From Planctomycetota bacterium (lineage in GTDB: Bacteria; Planctomycetota; Phycisphaerae; Tepidisphaerales; Tepidisphaeraceae), in the NCBI GenBank assembly GCA_026693085.1, contig JAPLNB010000146.1, forward strand, positions 1-47,499: 47,499 bases of DNA. Reading direction: 5' to 3'. The notes beneath the pieces are model-generated. The model did not search any database and had not been told where the DNA came from. It was given only the letters and a program-made list of their open reading frames with translations. Shown here piece after piece: positions 15,213 through 23,869 of this stretch (position 1 is its first letter; each line of letters begins with the position of its first letter). The position numbers and the translations under genes are program-made.

Positions 15213-16769
15213 TCAATCCAGCAGCAGATCGGCCTCACCATTCAACGCGGCTGTGGGCGTCTGGGAGGTGTCCAAGAGCCGGCTCGCCTCATGTGTCGGC
15301 AGGCCGTGGACATCGCGCAGTTTCTTGGCGACCTTGCGTGATTGCTGCGTCGCTTTGTCAACCGTATTGCTGGCTTCCTGCAATTTCTTGCCGACTTTGT
15401 CAAGCACGTCTCCAAAGCGGCCGAACTCGGTTTTGACGGCCCCCAGCACTTCCCAAACCTCGCTGGAGCGTTTTTCGATGGCGAGTGTGCGAAAGCCCAT
15501 CTGCAAACTGCTGAGCACCGCCGCCAGCGTGGTCGGCCCCGTGATAATCACCCGATCCTCCCGCCTGATATCGTCGCAGAGGCCCGGGCGTTTGAGCGCT
15601 TCGGCGAACAGTCCCTCTGTTGGGAGGAACATGATCGCAAAATCGACCGTGTGAGGGGGACAGATGTACTTTTCACGGATTGTCCTGGCTTCGTTGCGGA
15701 GGCGCCCCTCCAGCGCGCACCTGGCTTCTTCCATGCCGTCCAAATTGCCTTTTTCCTCAGCTTCGAGCAGGTGTTCATAGGCCGACTGTGGAAACTTGGC
15801 ATCTATGGGAAGCCAGACGCACTTTCCGACGGTGTCCTTTCCGGGAAGTTTGATTGCATATTCGACGCGGTCTTGGCTCTGCGGATTGGTCGCCACATTT
15901 GCCCCGTACTGCTCTGTTGTAAGGAGGTCTTCCAGGAGATTTCCCAACTGCATTTCGCCGAATGATCCGCGGGTTTTGATGTTGGTGAGGACTTTTTTGA
16001 GGTCGCCGACGCCGGAAGCGAGGGTCTTCATTTCGCCGAGGCCTTGGGAGACGACGTCGAGGCGTTCGGAGACGATCTTGAACGATTCGCCGAGGCGATG
16101 TTCGAGGGTGGCGTGGAGTTTTTCATCGACGGTTGCGCGCATTTGTTCGAGTTTTTGTGAATTGTCGGCCTGTAGCTCGCCGAGTTTTCCCTCGACTGTT
16201 GCGCGCAGTTGCTCGAGCTTCTGTTCATTGCTGGCGGTGAGGGTGGTGAGGCTGGCGCCGAAGACGTCCAACTGGTTTTTCTGCAAGGTCGCAATTTCGG
16301 TCATTCTCGCGAGGATCGAATCGGCCAGGCTTTTGATGGACTTGCTCATCTCTTCGCGTCCAGCGGCCTGGTTTTGGCCGGCGTCGGCGGCCAATTGGCC
16401 GAGGCGGCGCTCGACGGTGTCGCGGATCGTGTCGAGCTTCTTGGCGTTGCTGTCGGTGAGAGCGGCGAGGCTGGCGGAGAAGGTATCGAGCTGGTTTTTC
16501 TGGAGGGTGGCGATTTCGGTCATTCTCGACAGGACCGAATCGAGGAAATCTTTGAGAGATCGGGAGAGTTCTTCTCGCAGGGCGCGAGCGGCGGCGGCGT
16601 TTTCCTCGCGGGTGCGGCCCATCTCTTCGCGGAGGCCTCGTTCGGCGCGATCGACAACCGATTCGATATCGTCGCGGAGGGAGTGCGGCTTGCGGAGGAT
16701 CAGCATGACGAGCATTGCCGTGTTGATGACGGCAACGACGACTGCGACGACGGCCAGCATGTCACCCAT
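15213..16769 (-). CDS. rmuC: DNA recombination protein RmuC
   Basis: 518 residues. An N-terminal membrane anchor (DMLAVVAVVVAVINTAMLVMLIL) is followed by a long coiled coil and then the conserved RmuC domain ('TRGSFGEMQLGNLLEDLL', 'LPIDAKFPQSAYEHLLEAE', 'VDFAIMFLPTEGLFAEAL', 'ITGPTTLAAVLSSLQMGFRTLAIEKRSSEVWEVLGAVK'). RmuC proteins limit sequence inversions and are thought to act with nucleases at DNA structures. The coiled coil contains a tandem duplication of a 73-residue module (about residues 78-150 and 151-223). Confidence 0.93.
   Translation of the reverse strand: MGDMLAVVAVVVAVINTAMLVMLILRKPHSLRDDIESVVDRAERGLREEMGRTREENAAAARALREELSRSLKDFLDSVLSRMTEIATLQKNQLDTFSASLAALTDSNAKKLDTIRDTVERRLGQLAADAGQNQAAGREEMSKSIKSLADSILARMTEIATLQKNQLDVFGASLTTLTASNEQKLEQLRATVEGKLGELQADNSQKLEQMRATVDEKLHATLEHRLGESFKIVSERLDVVSQGLGEMKTLASGVGDLKKVLTNIKTRGSFGEMQLGNLLEDLLTTEQYGANVATNPQSQDRVEYAIKLPGKDTVGKCVWLPIDAKFPQSAYEHLLEAEEKGNLDGMEEARCALEGRLRNEARTIREKYICPPHTVDFAIMFLPTEGLFAEALKRPGLCDDIRREDRVIITGPTTLAAVLSSLQMGFRTLAIEKRSSEVWEVLGAVKTEFGRFGDVLDKVGKKLQEASNTVDKATQQSRKVAKKLRDVHGLPTHEASRLLDTSQTPTAALNGEADLLLD
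16225..16537 (-). repeat. Internal 219-bp duplication in rmuC
   Basis: Two copies of the segment around 'CTGGTTTTTCTG..GG' start at 16272 and 16491 (period 219 bp, 73 codons). Both encode 'ARMTEIATLQKNQLD.F.ASL..LT.SN..KL' with synonymous and conservative differences. The copies are in frame and lengthen the coiled coil. Confidence 0.75.
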
Positions 16770-16860
16770 ATCACACGCCTTCCCCGGCTCCCAACAGTTC
16801 CCGAACAGTGGCCGCTAACGTACGCCCGCCCCCCCCCACCGTCAACCTTGTTTGCCTCGT

Positions 16861-16895
16861 TCTGGTTCATCATTTGTCGTGTATCGTTTATCATT
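16861..16895. repeat. 7-nt periodic spacer upstream of the DUF58 gene
   Basis: The short divergent spacer between rmuC and the DUF58 gene holds consecutive heptamers of the type TATCGTT/TATCATT ending just before the ribosome site GGAG. It belongs to the same heptamer-periodic class as other spacers in the window. Confidence 0.5.
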
Positions 16896-16904
16896 CTCGG
16901 AGTC

Positions 16905-17780
16905 ATGCCTATTCATCGCTACCGGTTTTTCTCTCCGTCCGATGCCGCGCGGGTGTCCAAGTTGCAATTTATGGCGAGGCAGGTCGTCGAAGGTATTATC
17001 ACGGGCTTGCACAAGTCTCCCCATCGAGGGTTTTCGGTGGAATTCTCCGAGCACCGCGAATACGTGCCCGGCGACGAGCTTCGCCATCTCGATTGGCGAG
17101 CCTACGCGCGCTCCGACCGCTATTACATCAAGTTGTATGAACAGGAAACCAACCTGCGCGCAACCCTGGTCCTCGACACGTCGATGTCGATGCAGTTTGC
17201 TGAGAAGATGGACTATGGCCGGCACTTGGCGGCGTGCATTGCGTACCTGTTGGCCAACCAACAGGATCTGGCTGGCCTGGTTACGATCGATGACCAGATT
17301 CGTCTGGAGCTTCCCCCCGCTTCGTCGCCGGCACATCTGGACCGGTTGTTCAAGGAGCTGGAAAAGGTGGAACCGGGGCGGTTCACGATGCTGGCGGATG
17401 GGCTGCATCAATTGGCGGAGCGGCTTCCACGGCGGTCGCTGGTGATATTGATTTCCGATCTGTGGCTGGACCCGGCGCAGTTTACCAAGGCGTTGCAGCA
17501 TCTGCGTTATCGGCGGCACCAGGGGCTGGTGCTTCACCTGCTCAACAAGGCGGAGATTGATCTGCCCTATGATCGGCAGGTGACGCTGCAGGATCTGGAG
17601 ACAGGGGAAAAGGTTCAGATCAATCCGTCGGATCTGCGCGAGGCGTATCAGAAGAACATCCAGGAGTATTTGACGAGCATTCGACGGTGCTGCAGCGATT
17701 GTGACATGGAGTACCACCCGGTTTACACGGAGACACCATACGACAGGGCGCTGGTGGAGCTGATTACTCGGCGGAGTTGA
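16905..17780 (+). CDS. DUF58 family protein
   Basis: 291 residues from ATG 16905 (GGAG four bases upstream). 'HRGFSVEFSEHREYVPGDELRHLDWRAYARSDRYYIKLYEQETN' is the DUF58 signature, and 'LVLDTSMSM' is the DxSxS metal site of the following von Willebrand A-like fold. DUF58 proteins normally sit beside a MoxR AAA+ ATPase and further vWA proteins in a chaperone-like system; here no MoxR gene is adjacent, so a partner must be elsewhere. The frame is open upstream over rmuC, but that part is the shadow of rmuC. Confidence 0.9.
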   Translation: MPIHRYRFFSPSDAARVSKLQFMARQVVEGIITGLHKSPHRGFSVEFSEHREYVPGDELRHLDWRAYARSDRYYIKLYEQETNLRATLVLDTSMSMQFAEKMDYGRHLAACIAYLLANQQDLAGLVTIDDQIRLELPPASSPAHLDRLFKELEKVEPGRFTMLADGLHQLAERLPRRSLVILISDLWLDPAQFTKALQHLRYRRHQGLVLHLLNKAEIDLPYDRQVTLQDLETGEKVQINPSDLREAYQKNIQEYLTSIRRCCSDCDMEYHPVYTETPYDRALVELITRRS

Positions 17781-17828
17781 ATGACGGGGTCGTGCGGCGG
17801 GATTGAGGGGCGTGTATGATTCGGGAAT

Positions 17829-18899
17829 ATGACGCGAGTGCGGTTGGAGAATGTATCGAAGCGGTTTGGGAAGGCGGTGGCGCTGGAGGGGGTGGATCTG
17901 GAGATCTGCGCGGGGGAGCTGTTTTTTTTATTGGGGCCGAGCGGGTGTGGGAAGAGCACCTTGCTGAGGCTGATCGCGGGTTTGCAGGAGCCGAGCGGCG
18001 GGAGGATCTGGTTTAATGAGGAGGATGTGACGGGGTTGGCGACGCAGCAGCGGAATGCGGTGATGTGTTTTCAGAGCTACGCGTTGTGGCCGCACATGAC
18101 GGTGAGGGGGAATGTGAAGTTTGGCCTGGGGGTGCGTGGATTTGGCAGGGAGGAGCAGTCGAGGCGAGTGGACGAGGTGTTGAGGCTGGTGCAGATGGAG
18201 GGGTTGGCGGAGCGGAGGCCGAACCAGTTGTCGGGGGGGCAGCAGCAGCGGGTGGCGTTAGCGAGGGCACTGGCGGTGCGGCCGCGGTGTTTGTTGTTGG
18301 ATGAGCCGTTGTCGAATCTGGATGCGAAATTGCGGCAGGAGATGAGAAGCGAGATCAGGCGGATCTGTAAGACCGGCCAGTTCACGACGATCTATGTGAC
18401 ACATGATCAAAAGGAGGCGTTGTCGGTGGCGGATCGGATCGGGTTGTTGAGGGATGGGAAGTTGATTCAGGTGGGGACGCCGGGGGAGCTATACCATGGG
18501 CCGAAGACGAGCTGGGTGGCGGATTTCATTGGGCACACGAATTTATTGAAGGGCAGGGTGGTGGGGAGGTGTGGCGAGGGGGTGAGGGTGGAGACGGGGA
18601 TTGGGGTGATTGTGGCGAAGGGAACAGTGGACAGGGGTCAGGGGTCAGCGGGTGCCGAAGCGGTGGTGGTGAGTGTGAGGCCGGAGCAGATGAGAGTGGT
18701 GAGGGGAACAGAGAAAGCGGGGAGGAATCGGGTGAGTGGGAGGGTGGTGGAGAGCACGTTTTTGGGTGAGGCGAGCGAGCATGTGGTGGAGGTGAATGGG
18801 GAGAGGTTGCGGGTGATCTGCACGCCGCCGATGTTTGGGGTTGATGGGGAGATGGTGGTGGAGTTTGATGCGGAGGATGTGGTCGTGCTGAGTGAGTAG
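17829..18899 (+). CDS. ABC importer ATPase (iron(III)/thiamine/polyamine type)
   Basis: 356 residues. Walker A GPSGCGKST (residue ~36), signature LSGGQQQRV (~134), Walker B LLLDEP, and the H-loop in 'VTHDQKEAL' are intact, followed by a C-terminal TOBE-like domain ('VSVRPEQMRVV'). It is the first gene of an importer operon with a binding protein and a double permease. Around residues 269-273 the TOBE region contains a stretch translated from two tandem AGGGGTC heptamers (18633-18646), which looks like spacer-type repeat DNA inserted in frame. The TAG stop (18897-18899) overlaps another heptamer run. Codons are strikingly G-rich (GGG, GTG, GCG, TTG). Confidence 0.9.
   Translation: MTRVRLENVSKRFGKAVALEGVDLEICAGELFFLLGPSGCGKSTLLRLIAGLQEPSGGRIWFNEEDVTGLATQQRNAVMCFQSYALWPHMTVRGNVKFGLGVRGFGREEQSRRVDEVLRLVQMEGLAERRPNQLSGGQQQRVALARALAVRPRCLLLDEPLSNLDAKLRQEMRSEIRRICKTGQFTTIYVTHDQKEALSVADRIGLLRDGKLIQVGTPGELYHGPKTSWVADFIGHTNLLKGRVVGRCGEGVRVETGIGVIVAKGTVDRGQGSAGAEAVVVSVRPEQMRVVRGTEKAGRNRVSGRVVESTFLGEASEHVVEVNGERLRVICTPPMFGVDGEMVVEFDAEDVVVLSE
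18633..18647 (+). repeat. Heptamer repeat AGGGGTC inside the ABC ATPase gene
   Basis: AGGGGTC is repeated twice in tandem (18633-18639, 18640-18646). The period matches the intergenic heptamer spacers of this window, but this copy is inside coding sequence, between conserved parts of the TOBE domain. Confidence 0.55.
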
Positions 18900-18925
18900 T
18901 TGCCAGTTGCCAGCGGTGAGTCGTG
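18898..18925 (+). repeat. Heptamer spacer AGTTGCC overlapping the ATPase stop
   Basis: Two perfect AGTTGCC units (18898-18911) and two degenerate ones follow in register. The run begins inside the TAG stop codon of the ATPase gene and fills the gap before the binding-protein gene. Confidence 0.65.
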
Positions 18926-18932
18926 TGAAGCA

Positions 18933-20351
18933 ATGCGGAAGTATGTTTTTTTCATGTTGTTTTTTGTGGTGCTGGGGTTGCCGTTTGCGCTGAGGTGGGT
19001 GGCGGGGAAACAGACGAAGCTGGCGGGCGGTGGGGCCGAGGCGGAGCTGGTGGTGATTACCGCGAATCAGGAGGGGATTAGGCGGGAGTTTGCGGATGCG
19101 TTTTCGGAGTGGCATCGGGAGAAATACGGGAAGTCGGCGGTGGTGCATTACCTGCACTACGGGGCGGCGGAGATTGTGAAGTATTTTGATGCGGCGGGGT
19201 CGCAGTTGAAGGTGGATGCGGTTTGGGGTGGCGGGGATTACCTGTTTGATCAGCAGCTCAAAAGGCCGGGATATTTGGAGGCGGTGGATTTTGGGGCGGG
19301 GTTCTTGCGGGAAGTGTATCCAAAGGCGGATCTGGGTGGGGTTGCGTTGTACGACCCGGGGAAGCCGCCGACATGGTTTGGGACGAGCCTGAACAGTTTT
19401 GGGATTGTTTATAACAAGGATGTGCTGAAGTATCTGGGCGTGGGTGAGATGAGGACGTGGCGGGACTTGAGCGATCCGAAGCTGATGGGGTGGGTGGCGC
19501 TGGCGGACCCGACGCGGAGTTCGTCGGCGAAGCAGACGTTCATGGTGATTGTCGAGCGGGCGATGGCGGATGCGACGGAGCAGGGGCGGAGCGAGGACGA
19601 GGGATGGGCGGAGGGGATGGGGCTGATTCGGCAGATTGCGGCGAATGCGAGGATTTTCACGGAAAGCTCGTCGATCGTGCCGATCATGGTGAGCACGGGT
19701 GATGCGGGGGCGGGGATGGCGATTGACTTTTATGGGCGGTCGCAGGCGGGGGCGGTGGGCGATGCGCGGATGGGGTATGTGGAGCCGGCAGGGGCGACAA
19801 TCATGAATCCGGACCCGATCGCGGTGGTGAAGGGGGCGGCGCATCGGGAGACGGCGATCCGGTTCATACAGTTTGTGTTGAGCGAACGGGGGCAGCGGTT
19901 GTGGAACACGTGGCCGGGCGCGCCGGGGGGGCCGAAACAGACGGCGATCAGGCGGCTGCCGATACGGGAGTCGGTGTTTGCGGATATGAGGGATTTCACG
20001 GACCCGGTGAACCCGTATAAGACGGCGGGTGGGTTTAACAAATCGAATGCGAGGGAGAAGACCTGGGGGGTGCTGGGGGAGTTGATTGAGGCGTCGTGTA
20101 TCAGTCTGCTGGAGGAGTTGAGTCAGACGCGGAAGGCGATATTGGCGTCGCCGAGGGCAAAGGAGTTGGATGCCAAGCTGGGGCGGTTCCCGTTTGATCA
20201 GAAAGAAGCGCTGCGGAGGTTGGAGGAGTGGAAGAAGGCTCCGGCGGGGAGGAGGTTGGAGGTGAAGAGGAGGTGGGAGGAGGAATTTCGGGAGGAGTAT
20301 CGGAGGTTGAAGCAGCAGGCGGAGAGGGGAACCACACATGAACGCAGATAG
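18933..20351 (+). CDS. ABC importer substrate-binding protein (iron(III)-type)
   Basis: 472 residues from ATG 18933. An N-terminal signal/anchor (YVFFMLFFVVLGLPFALRW) precedes a class-II periplasmic-binding fold: 'LVVITANQEGIRREFADAFSEWHREKYGKSAVV', 'DAVWGGGDYLFDQQLK', 'TWFGTSLNSFGIVYNKDVL', 'NPDPIAVVKGAAHRETAIRFIQFVLSERGQRLW'. These are typical of AfuA/FutA/thiamine-type binding proteins. It has an unusually long C-terminal helical extension rich in Glu, Arg and Lys (last ~80 residues), perhaps coiled coil. Its last codons overlap the start of the permease gene by 14 bp. Frames upstream of 18933 come from heptamer repeat and are not likely translated. Confidence 0.88.
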   Translation: MRKYVFFMLFFVVLGLPFALRWVAGKQTKLAGGGAEAELVVITANQEGIRREFADAFSEWHREKYGKSAVVHYLHYGAAEIVKYFDAAGSQLKVDAVWGGGDYLFDQQLKRPGYLEAVDFGAGFLREVYPKADLGGVALYDPGKPPTWFGTSLNSFGIVYNKDVLKYLGVGEMRTWRDLSDPKLMGWVALADPTRSSSAKQTFMVIVERAMADATEQGRSEDEGWAEGMGLIRQIAANARIFTESSSIVPIMVSTGDAGAGMAIDFYGRSQAGAVGDARMGYVEPAGATIMNPDPIAVVKGAAHRETAIRFIQFVLSERGQRLWNTWPGAPGGPKQTAIRRLPIRESVFADMRDFTDPVNPYKTAGGFNKSNAREKTWGVLGELIEASCISLLEELSQTRKAILASPRAKELDAKLGRFPFDQKEALRRLEEWKKAPAGRRLEVKRRWEEEFREEYRRLKQQAERGTTHERR

Positions 20352-20366
20352 ACACAGATTGACCCA
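20332..20366 (+). repeat. 7-nt periodic sequence spanning the binding-protein stop and permease start
   Basis: Five heptamers in register (variants of TGAACGC, AGATAGA, CACAGAT) cover the overlap of the two genes. The last residues of the binding protein and the first eight or so of the permease (MNADRHRL) are therefore encoded by spacer-type repeat. Confidence 0.5.
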
Positions 20367-22107
20367 CCTGCCGCGTGTGGGATGGGGAAAGTATGTGTTG
20401 GCGGGGATGATATTGGCGGTGTTTGGGGTGTTTCTGTTGTGGCCGATCGGGAGGGTGCTTCGGGTGGGTTTTTTCGGGATGCCTGGGGAGGGGGGCGGGT
20501 TCACGCTGCGGTATGTGAGTGAGATTTTCCTGGATAGCACGTTGCGGGCGGGGTTGGTGAATAGCTTGATGATCGCGGTGATGGTGACGGGGGTGTGCAT
20601 CGTGATCAGTGTGCCGCTGGCGATGATGTCGGTGCGGTATGAGTTCTGGGGGCAGGGGGTGATCGGCGGGCTGTTGTTGGTGCCGTTGATATTGCCTCCG
20701 TTTGTGGGGGCGATCGGGATGAGGCAGATATTGGGGCGGTTTGGGGTGTTGACGAGCGTGGCGGCGGAAATGGGGATTGTGGGGGAGGGTGTGCCGGTGG
20801 CGTGGTTTGGCGGGATGAGGATATTGGGGGTGGTTTTGGTGGAGGCGTTGAGTCTGTATCCGATTGTGTATTTGAATGTAGCGGCGGCGCTGGCGAATGT
20901 GGACCCGGCAATGGAGCAGGCGGCGGCGAATTTGGGGGCGTCGAGGTGGAGAGTATTTTGGAAGATCACGCTGCCGCTGATGCGGCCGGGGTTGTTTGCG
21001 GGGGGTACGCTGGTGCTGATCTGGAGTTTTACGGAACTGGGGACGCCGTTGATGTTTGATTTTTACCGGGTGACGCCGGTGCAGGTGTTTTTCAGATTGA
21101 CGCAGGTGAGCGGGTCGCCGGTGCCGTATGCACTGGTGGTGGTGATGATGCTGGGGAGTGTGGCGTTGTATGCGGCGGGGAAACTGGCATTGGGAAGGGG
21201 ACACGATGCGGCGGTGACGAAAGCGTCGGTGGCTTCGTCGGCCAGGAGGTTGTCGGTGTGGGGGAATGTGGGCGTCGTGTTGGTGTTTGGGGTTGTGATT
21301 GGGCTGGCGTTGTTGCCGCATGTGGGGGTGATTCTGACGAGTGTGAGCGGGGTGGGGAGTTGGTATCAGTCAATGCTGCCAAAGGTGTTTACGATGCAGC
21401 ACTATGCCGCGGCATTGACGCATGATGTGACGGTGCCGTCGGTGGCGAACAGCGTCACGTTTGCGAGTTTGAGCATGGTGCTCGACGTGGTGCTGGGGTT
21501 GATTATCGCGTGGGTGGTGGTGAGGTCGAAATTGCCGGGGCGGGGGTTGATTGATGGGTTGGCGATGTTGCCGCTGGCGGTGCCGGGGTTGGTGCTGGCG
21601 TTTGGGTATCTGGCGATCAGTTTTCAGTTGCAGGGTTGGTTCAAGGATGTGAAGTGGCTGCGGGAGTTGGTGGATGTGCAGGAGAATCCGACGCTGCTGC
21701 TGGTGCTGGCGTATGCGATGAGGCGACTGCCGTACGTGGTGAGGAGCGCGGTGGCGGGGCTGGAGCAGACGCCAGTGGATCTGGAGTTGGCGGCGAAGAA
21801 CATGGGGGCATCGACGTTGACAACGATGAGGCGGATCACGGTGCCGCTGATTGGGGCGAATCTGGTGGCGGGGGCATTGCTGGCGTTTGCGTTTGCGATG
21901 TTGGAGGTGAGCGATTCGTTGATCTTGGCGCAGCGGGCGACGTATTGGCCGATTACGAAGGCGATTTATGATTTGTTCCAGAGGCTGGGGGACGGGCCTT
22001 ATATCGCGTGCGCGTTGGGGGTGTGGGCGATGGCACTGCTGACGCTGACGATCTTGTCGGCGAATGCGGTGTTGGGGAAGAGGATGGGGGCGATATTCCG
22101 CGTGTAG
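20338..22107 (+). CDS. ABC importer permease, fused double-domain (FbpB type)
   Basis: 589 residues with about twelve membrane segments, made of two homologous permease halves. Each half carries an EAA-type coupling loop: 'EQAAANLGASRWRVFWKITLPLMRPGL' in the first and 'ELAAKNMGASTLTTMRRITVPLIGANL' in the second. Such fused permeases belong to iron(III)/thiamine ABC importers and work with the ATPase and binding protein just upstream. The ATG at 20338 has AGAGGGGA upstream. The gene converges with the SMP-30 gene, leaving 10 bp between the stops. Confidence 0.92.
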   Translation: MNADRHRLTHLPRVGWGKYVLAGMILAVFGVFLLWPIGRVLRVGFFGMPGEGGGFTLRYVSEIFLDSTLRAGLVNSLMIAVMVTGVCIVISVPLAMMSVRYEFWGQGVIGGLLLVPLILPPFVGAIGMRQILGRFGVLTSVAAEMGIVGEGVPVAWFGGMRILGVVLVEALSLYPIVYLNVAAALANVDPAMEQAAANLGASRWRVFWKITLPLMRPGLFAGGTLVLIWSFTELGTPLMFDFYRVTPVQVFFRLTQVSGSPVPYALVVVMMLGSVALYAAGKLALGRGHDAAVTKASVASSARRLSVWGNVGVVLVFGVVIGLALLPHVGVILTSVSGVGSWYQSMLPKVFTMQHYAAALTHDVTVPSVANSVTFASLSMVLDVVLGLIIAWVVVRSKLPGRGLIDGLAMLPLAVPGLVLAFGYLAISFQLQGWFKDVKWLRELVDVQENPTLLLVLAYAMRRLPYVVRSAVAGLEQTPVDLELAAKNMGASTLTTMRRITVPLIGANLVAGALLAFAFAMLEVSDSLILAQRATYWPITKAIYDLFQRLGDGPYIACALGVWAMALLTLTILSANAVLGKRMGAIFRV

Positions 22108-22117
22108 CCGGAGAGGG

Positions 22118-23053
22118 CTACTTCACTGTCCCGGCGACATTGGTTTGGATGGAGTAGAGGCTGGTTCGGGCGGTGATGAAGAGGGTTGTGCCGGTGGGGC
22201 CGCCGAAGCAGAGGTTCGCGGGGGATTCGGGGACGAGGATTTTGCCGATCAGTTCACCCGTGGGGGCGAAGATGTGGACGCCGTCGGCGGCGCTGGACCA
22301 GAGGCGGCCGGCGGAGTCGGTGCGGATGCCGTCGGGGCCGCCTTTGTCGATGACGGCGAAGATTTTGCCGTTGGAGAGGGAGCCGTCGTCGTTCACGTCG
22401 AAGACGCGGATGTGGTGGGGGCGGCCGGAGTCGGCGATGTAGATCTTCTTTTCGTCGGGGGAGAAGGCGACGCCGTTGGGCATATCGAAGTCTTTGACGA
22501 CGGGGGTGGATTGTTTGGTCTTGGGGTCGTAGCGGAAGACGTAGTTGCCGGGCTGCTCTTTTTTCTCGGTGCGGGGAAGGCCGTAGGGGGGATCGGTGAA
22601 ATAGACGGAACCATTGGAGTGGACAACGAGGTCGTTGGGGGAGCTGTAGCGGTTGCCATCGGCGGATTTGTCGGTGAGGACGGTGGTGGAGCCGTCTTTG
22701 GTGGTGAGGGTGAGGCGGCGGGCGGTGTGTTCGCAGGTGAAAAGGTTGCCGTTGCGGTCGGTGGTGTTGCCGTTGGCGGCGTTGGAGTTGTCGCGGAAGA
22801 CGGTGATGCCGTCTTTGGCGGTCCATTTCTTGATGTGGTTGGCGGGGATGTCGGAGAAGACGAGGAAGCCGCCGTCCCAGGCGAGCCAGGTGGGGCCTTC
22901 GAGGAATTTGAAGCCGGTGGCGAGTTTCTGGACTTTGGCGTCCTGGGGGAGGAGTTTGGCGAACTCGGCGCCGTTTTTGATGAGGAAATCGGCGGCGAAG
23001 GTGAGTGTTGAGATCGCGAGAAGTGTGGCGATAACGATGAAGAGACGCGGCAT
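22118..23053 (-). CDS. Secreted SMP-30/gluconolactonase-like protein
   Basis: 311 residues with a signal peptide (LFIVIATLLAISTLTFAA). The mature part is an SMP-30/gluconolactonase/LRE six-bladed propeller: 'FLEGPTWLAWDGGFLVFSDIPANHIKKW', 'NGNTTDRNGNLFTCEH', 'SPNDLVVHSNGSVYFTDPPYG', 'MPNGVAFSPDEKKIYIADS', 'GGPDGIRTDSAGRLW'. The acidic and Asn residues that bind the metal in this family (EGP, NDL, PDG) are present. A lactonase or sugar-acid hydrolase role in the periplasm is likely but the substrate is unknown. AGGAG lies upstream of ATG 23053. Confidence 0.9.
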   Translation of the reverse strand: MPRLFIVIATLLAISTLTFAADFLIKNGAEFAKLLPQDAKVQKLATGFKFLEGPTWLAWDGGFLVFSDIPANHIKKWTAKDGITVFRDNSNAANGNTTDRNGNLFTCEHTARRLTLTTKDGSTTVLTDKSADGNRYSSPNDLVVHSNGSVYFTDPPYGLPRTEKKEQPGNYVFRYDPKTKQSTPVVKDFDMPNGVAFSPDEKKIYIADSGRPHHIRVFDVNDDGSLSNGKIFAVIDKGGPDGIRTDSAGRLWSSAADGVHIFAPTGELIGKILVPESPANLCFGGPTGTTLFITARTSLYSIQTNVAGTVK

Positions 23054-23388
23054 ATGAACTCCTGGTTTGGTCGTTCGTTAGTTGTTACTGGTTATTTGTT
23101 GTTGCCGTTGTCGGCGAAAGTCGCAAAAGGGGGGTGTACTACTCCATCGCGGCACGCAAGGACGCGTGCAAACAACGGAAAGGACGTCGAACCGCGTCGA
23201 AGCTCGTGGGATGATTCGCGGCCTCAGACCCCATGCCCGCAGACCAACCGCCTGCGACATGGATAGTTTGCGCCCTCCGCAAAAGGGGGGAAACTCCAGG
23301 CGGAACTCCCTGTGCCTTTTCCCGGGTCTGTGGTATACTAATCGTGCATTTCTAATGTCTCGGGGCACTTTGTGAAAGGGAAAGGGCT
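23054..23388. other. Divergent spacer upstream of the zinc-ribbon gene
   Basis: 335 bases without a gene. It begins with a heptamer-periodic run (23073-23114). TATACT at 23334-23339 is a plausible -10 for the zinc-ribbon gene, though the -35 region is weak. Two G-tracts (AAAAGGGGGG) lie near 23127 and 23281. Confidence 0.5.
23073..23114. repeat. 7-nt periodic spacer
   Basis: About six heptamers in register (AGTTGTT, ACTGGTT, ATTTGTT, GTTGCCG and variants) directly upstream of the SMP-30 gene start. Confidence 0.6.
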
Positions 23389-23847
23389 ATGAATCACGTC
23401 GGCCCTACCGGCAAATCGGGTACGAGCGGATCCAATCCTATGGCGGACAGCTTCCCCAGCGGACACACAACCGCCAGCGGCAGGAAACTCAAGCTCTGCT
23501 GCGTCTGCAGCGACGACCTGGTCGGCAAAGAACGGTTCAAGGACCACGACGGCCACTACTGGTGCCCGACCTGCGCCAAGGAAGACACCTTACGCAAAGA
23601 ACCCGCCGCCTGCGCCGAATGCAACGCGCAACTCACCCGGGGCGACCTGGTGGACTTTGAAGGCAAGCAATTGTGCAAGGTCTGCGCCGAGAGACTGCGC
23701 CTGGCCGCCAAGCGCGCCGCCGCCCGGATCGCCGCCGCCGAGGAAGAAGGCCGCCTCCAGCAGGAGCGTCGCAGAAAACTCCTGATCTACGGCGGCATGG
23801 CGGTCGCGGTGCTGGTGGTCTATGTGGTGGTGAGGATGATGATCTAA
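23389..23847 (+). CDS. Double zinc-ribbon protein with a C-terminal membrane anchor
   Basis: 152 residues with AAAGGG upstream of the ATG. After a Ser/Gly-rich N-terminus come two CxxC-paired zinc modules (CCVCSDDLVGKERFKDHDGHYWCPTC, then CAECNAQLTRGDLVDFEGKQLCKVC), a charged Ala/Arg helix and a single C-terminal membrane helix (IYGGMAVAVLVVYVVV). It resembles LIM/zinc-ribbon modules, but no specific family is recognised. It is probably a tail-anchored protein with the zinc modules in the cytoplasm. Confidence 0.72.
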   Translation: MNHVGPTGKSGTSGSNPMADSFPSGHTTASGRKLKLCCVCSDDLVGKERFKDHDGHYWCPTCAKEDTLRKEPAACAECNAQLTRGDLVDFEGKQLCKVCAERLRLAAKRAAARIAAAEEEGRLQQERRRKLLIYGGMAVAVLVVYVVVRMMI

Positions 23848-23869
23848 GAGGTCGGCGTAATTCTCATAG

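Noticed and set aside
18645..20969. 774-codon open frame on the minus strand
   Set aside because: It lies across the ABC ATPase, binding protein and permease genes, and its product is an extremely Pro/Arg/His-rich composition artefact of the G-rich plus strand.
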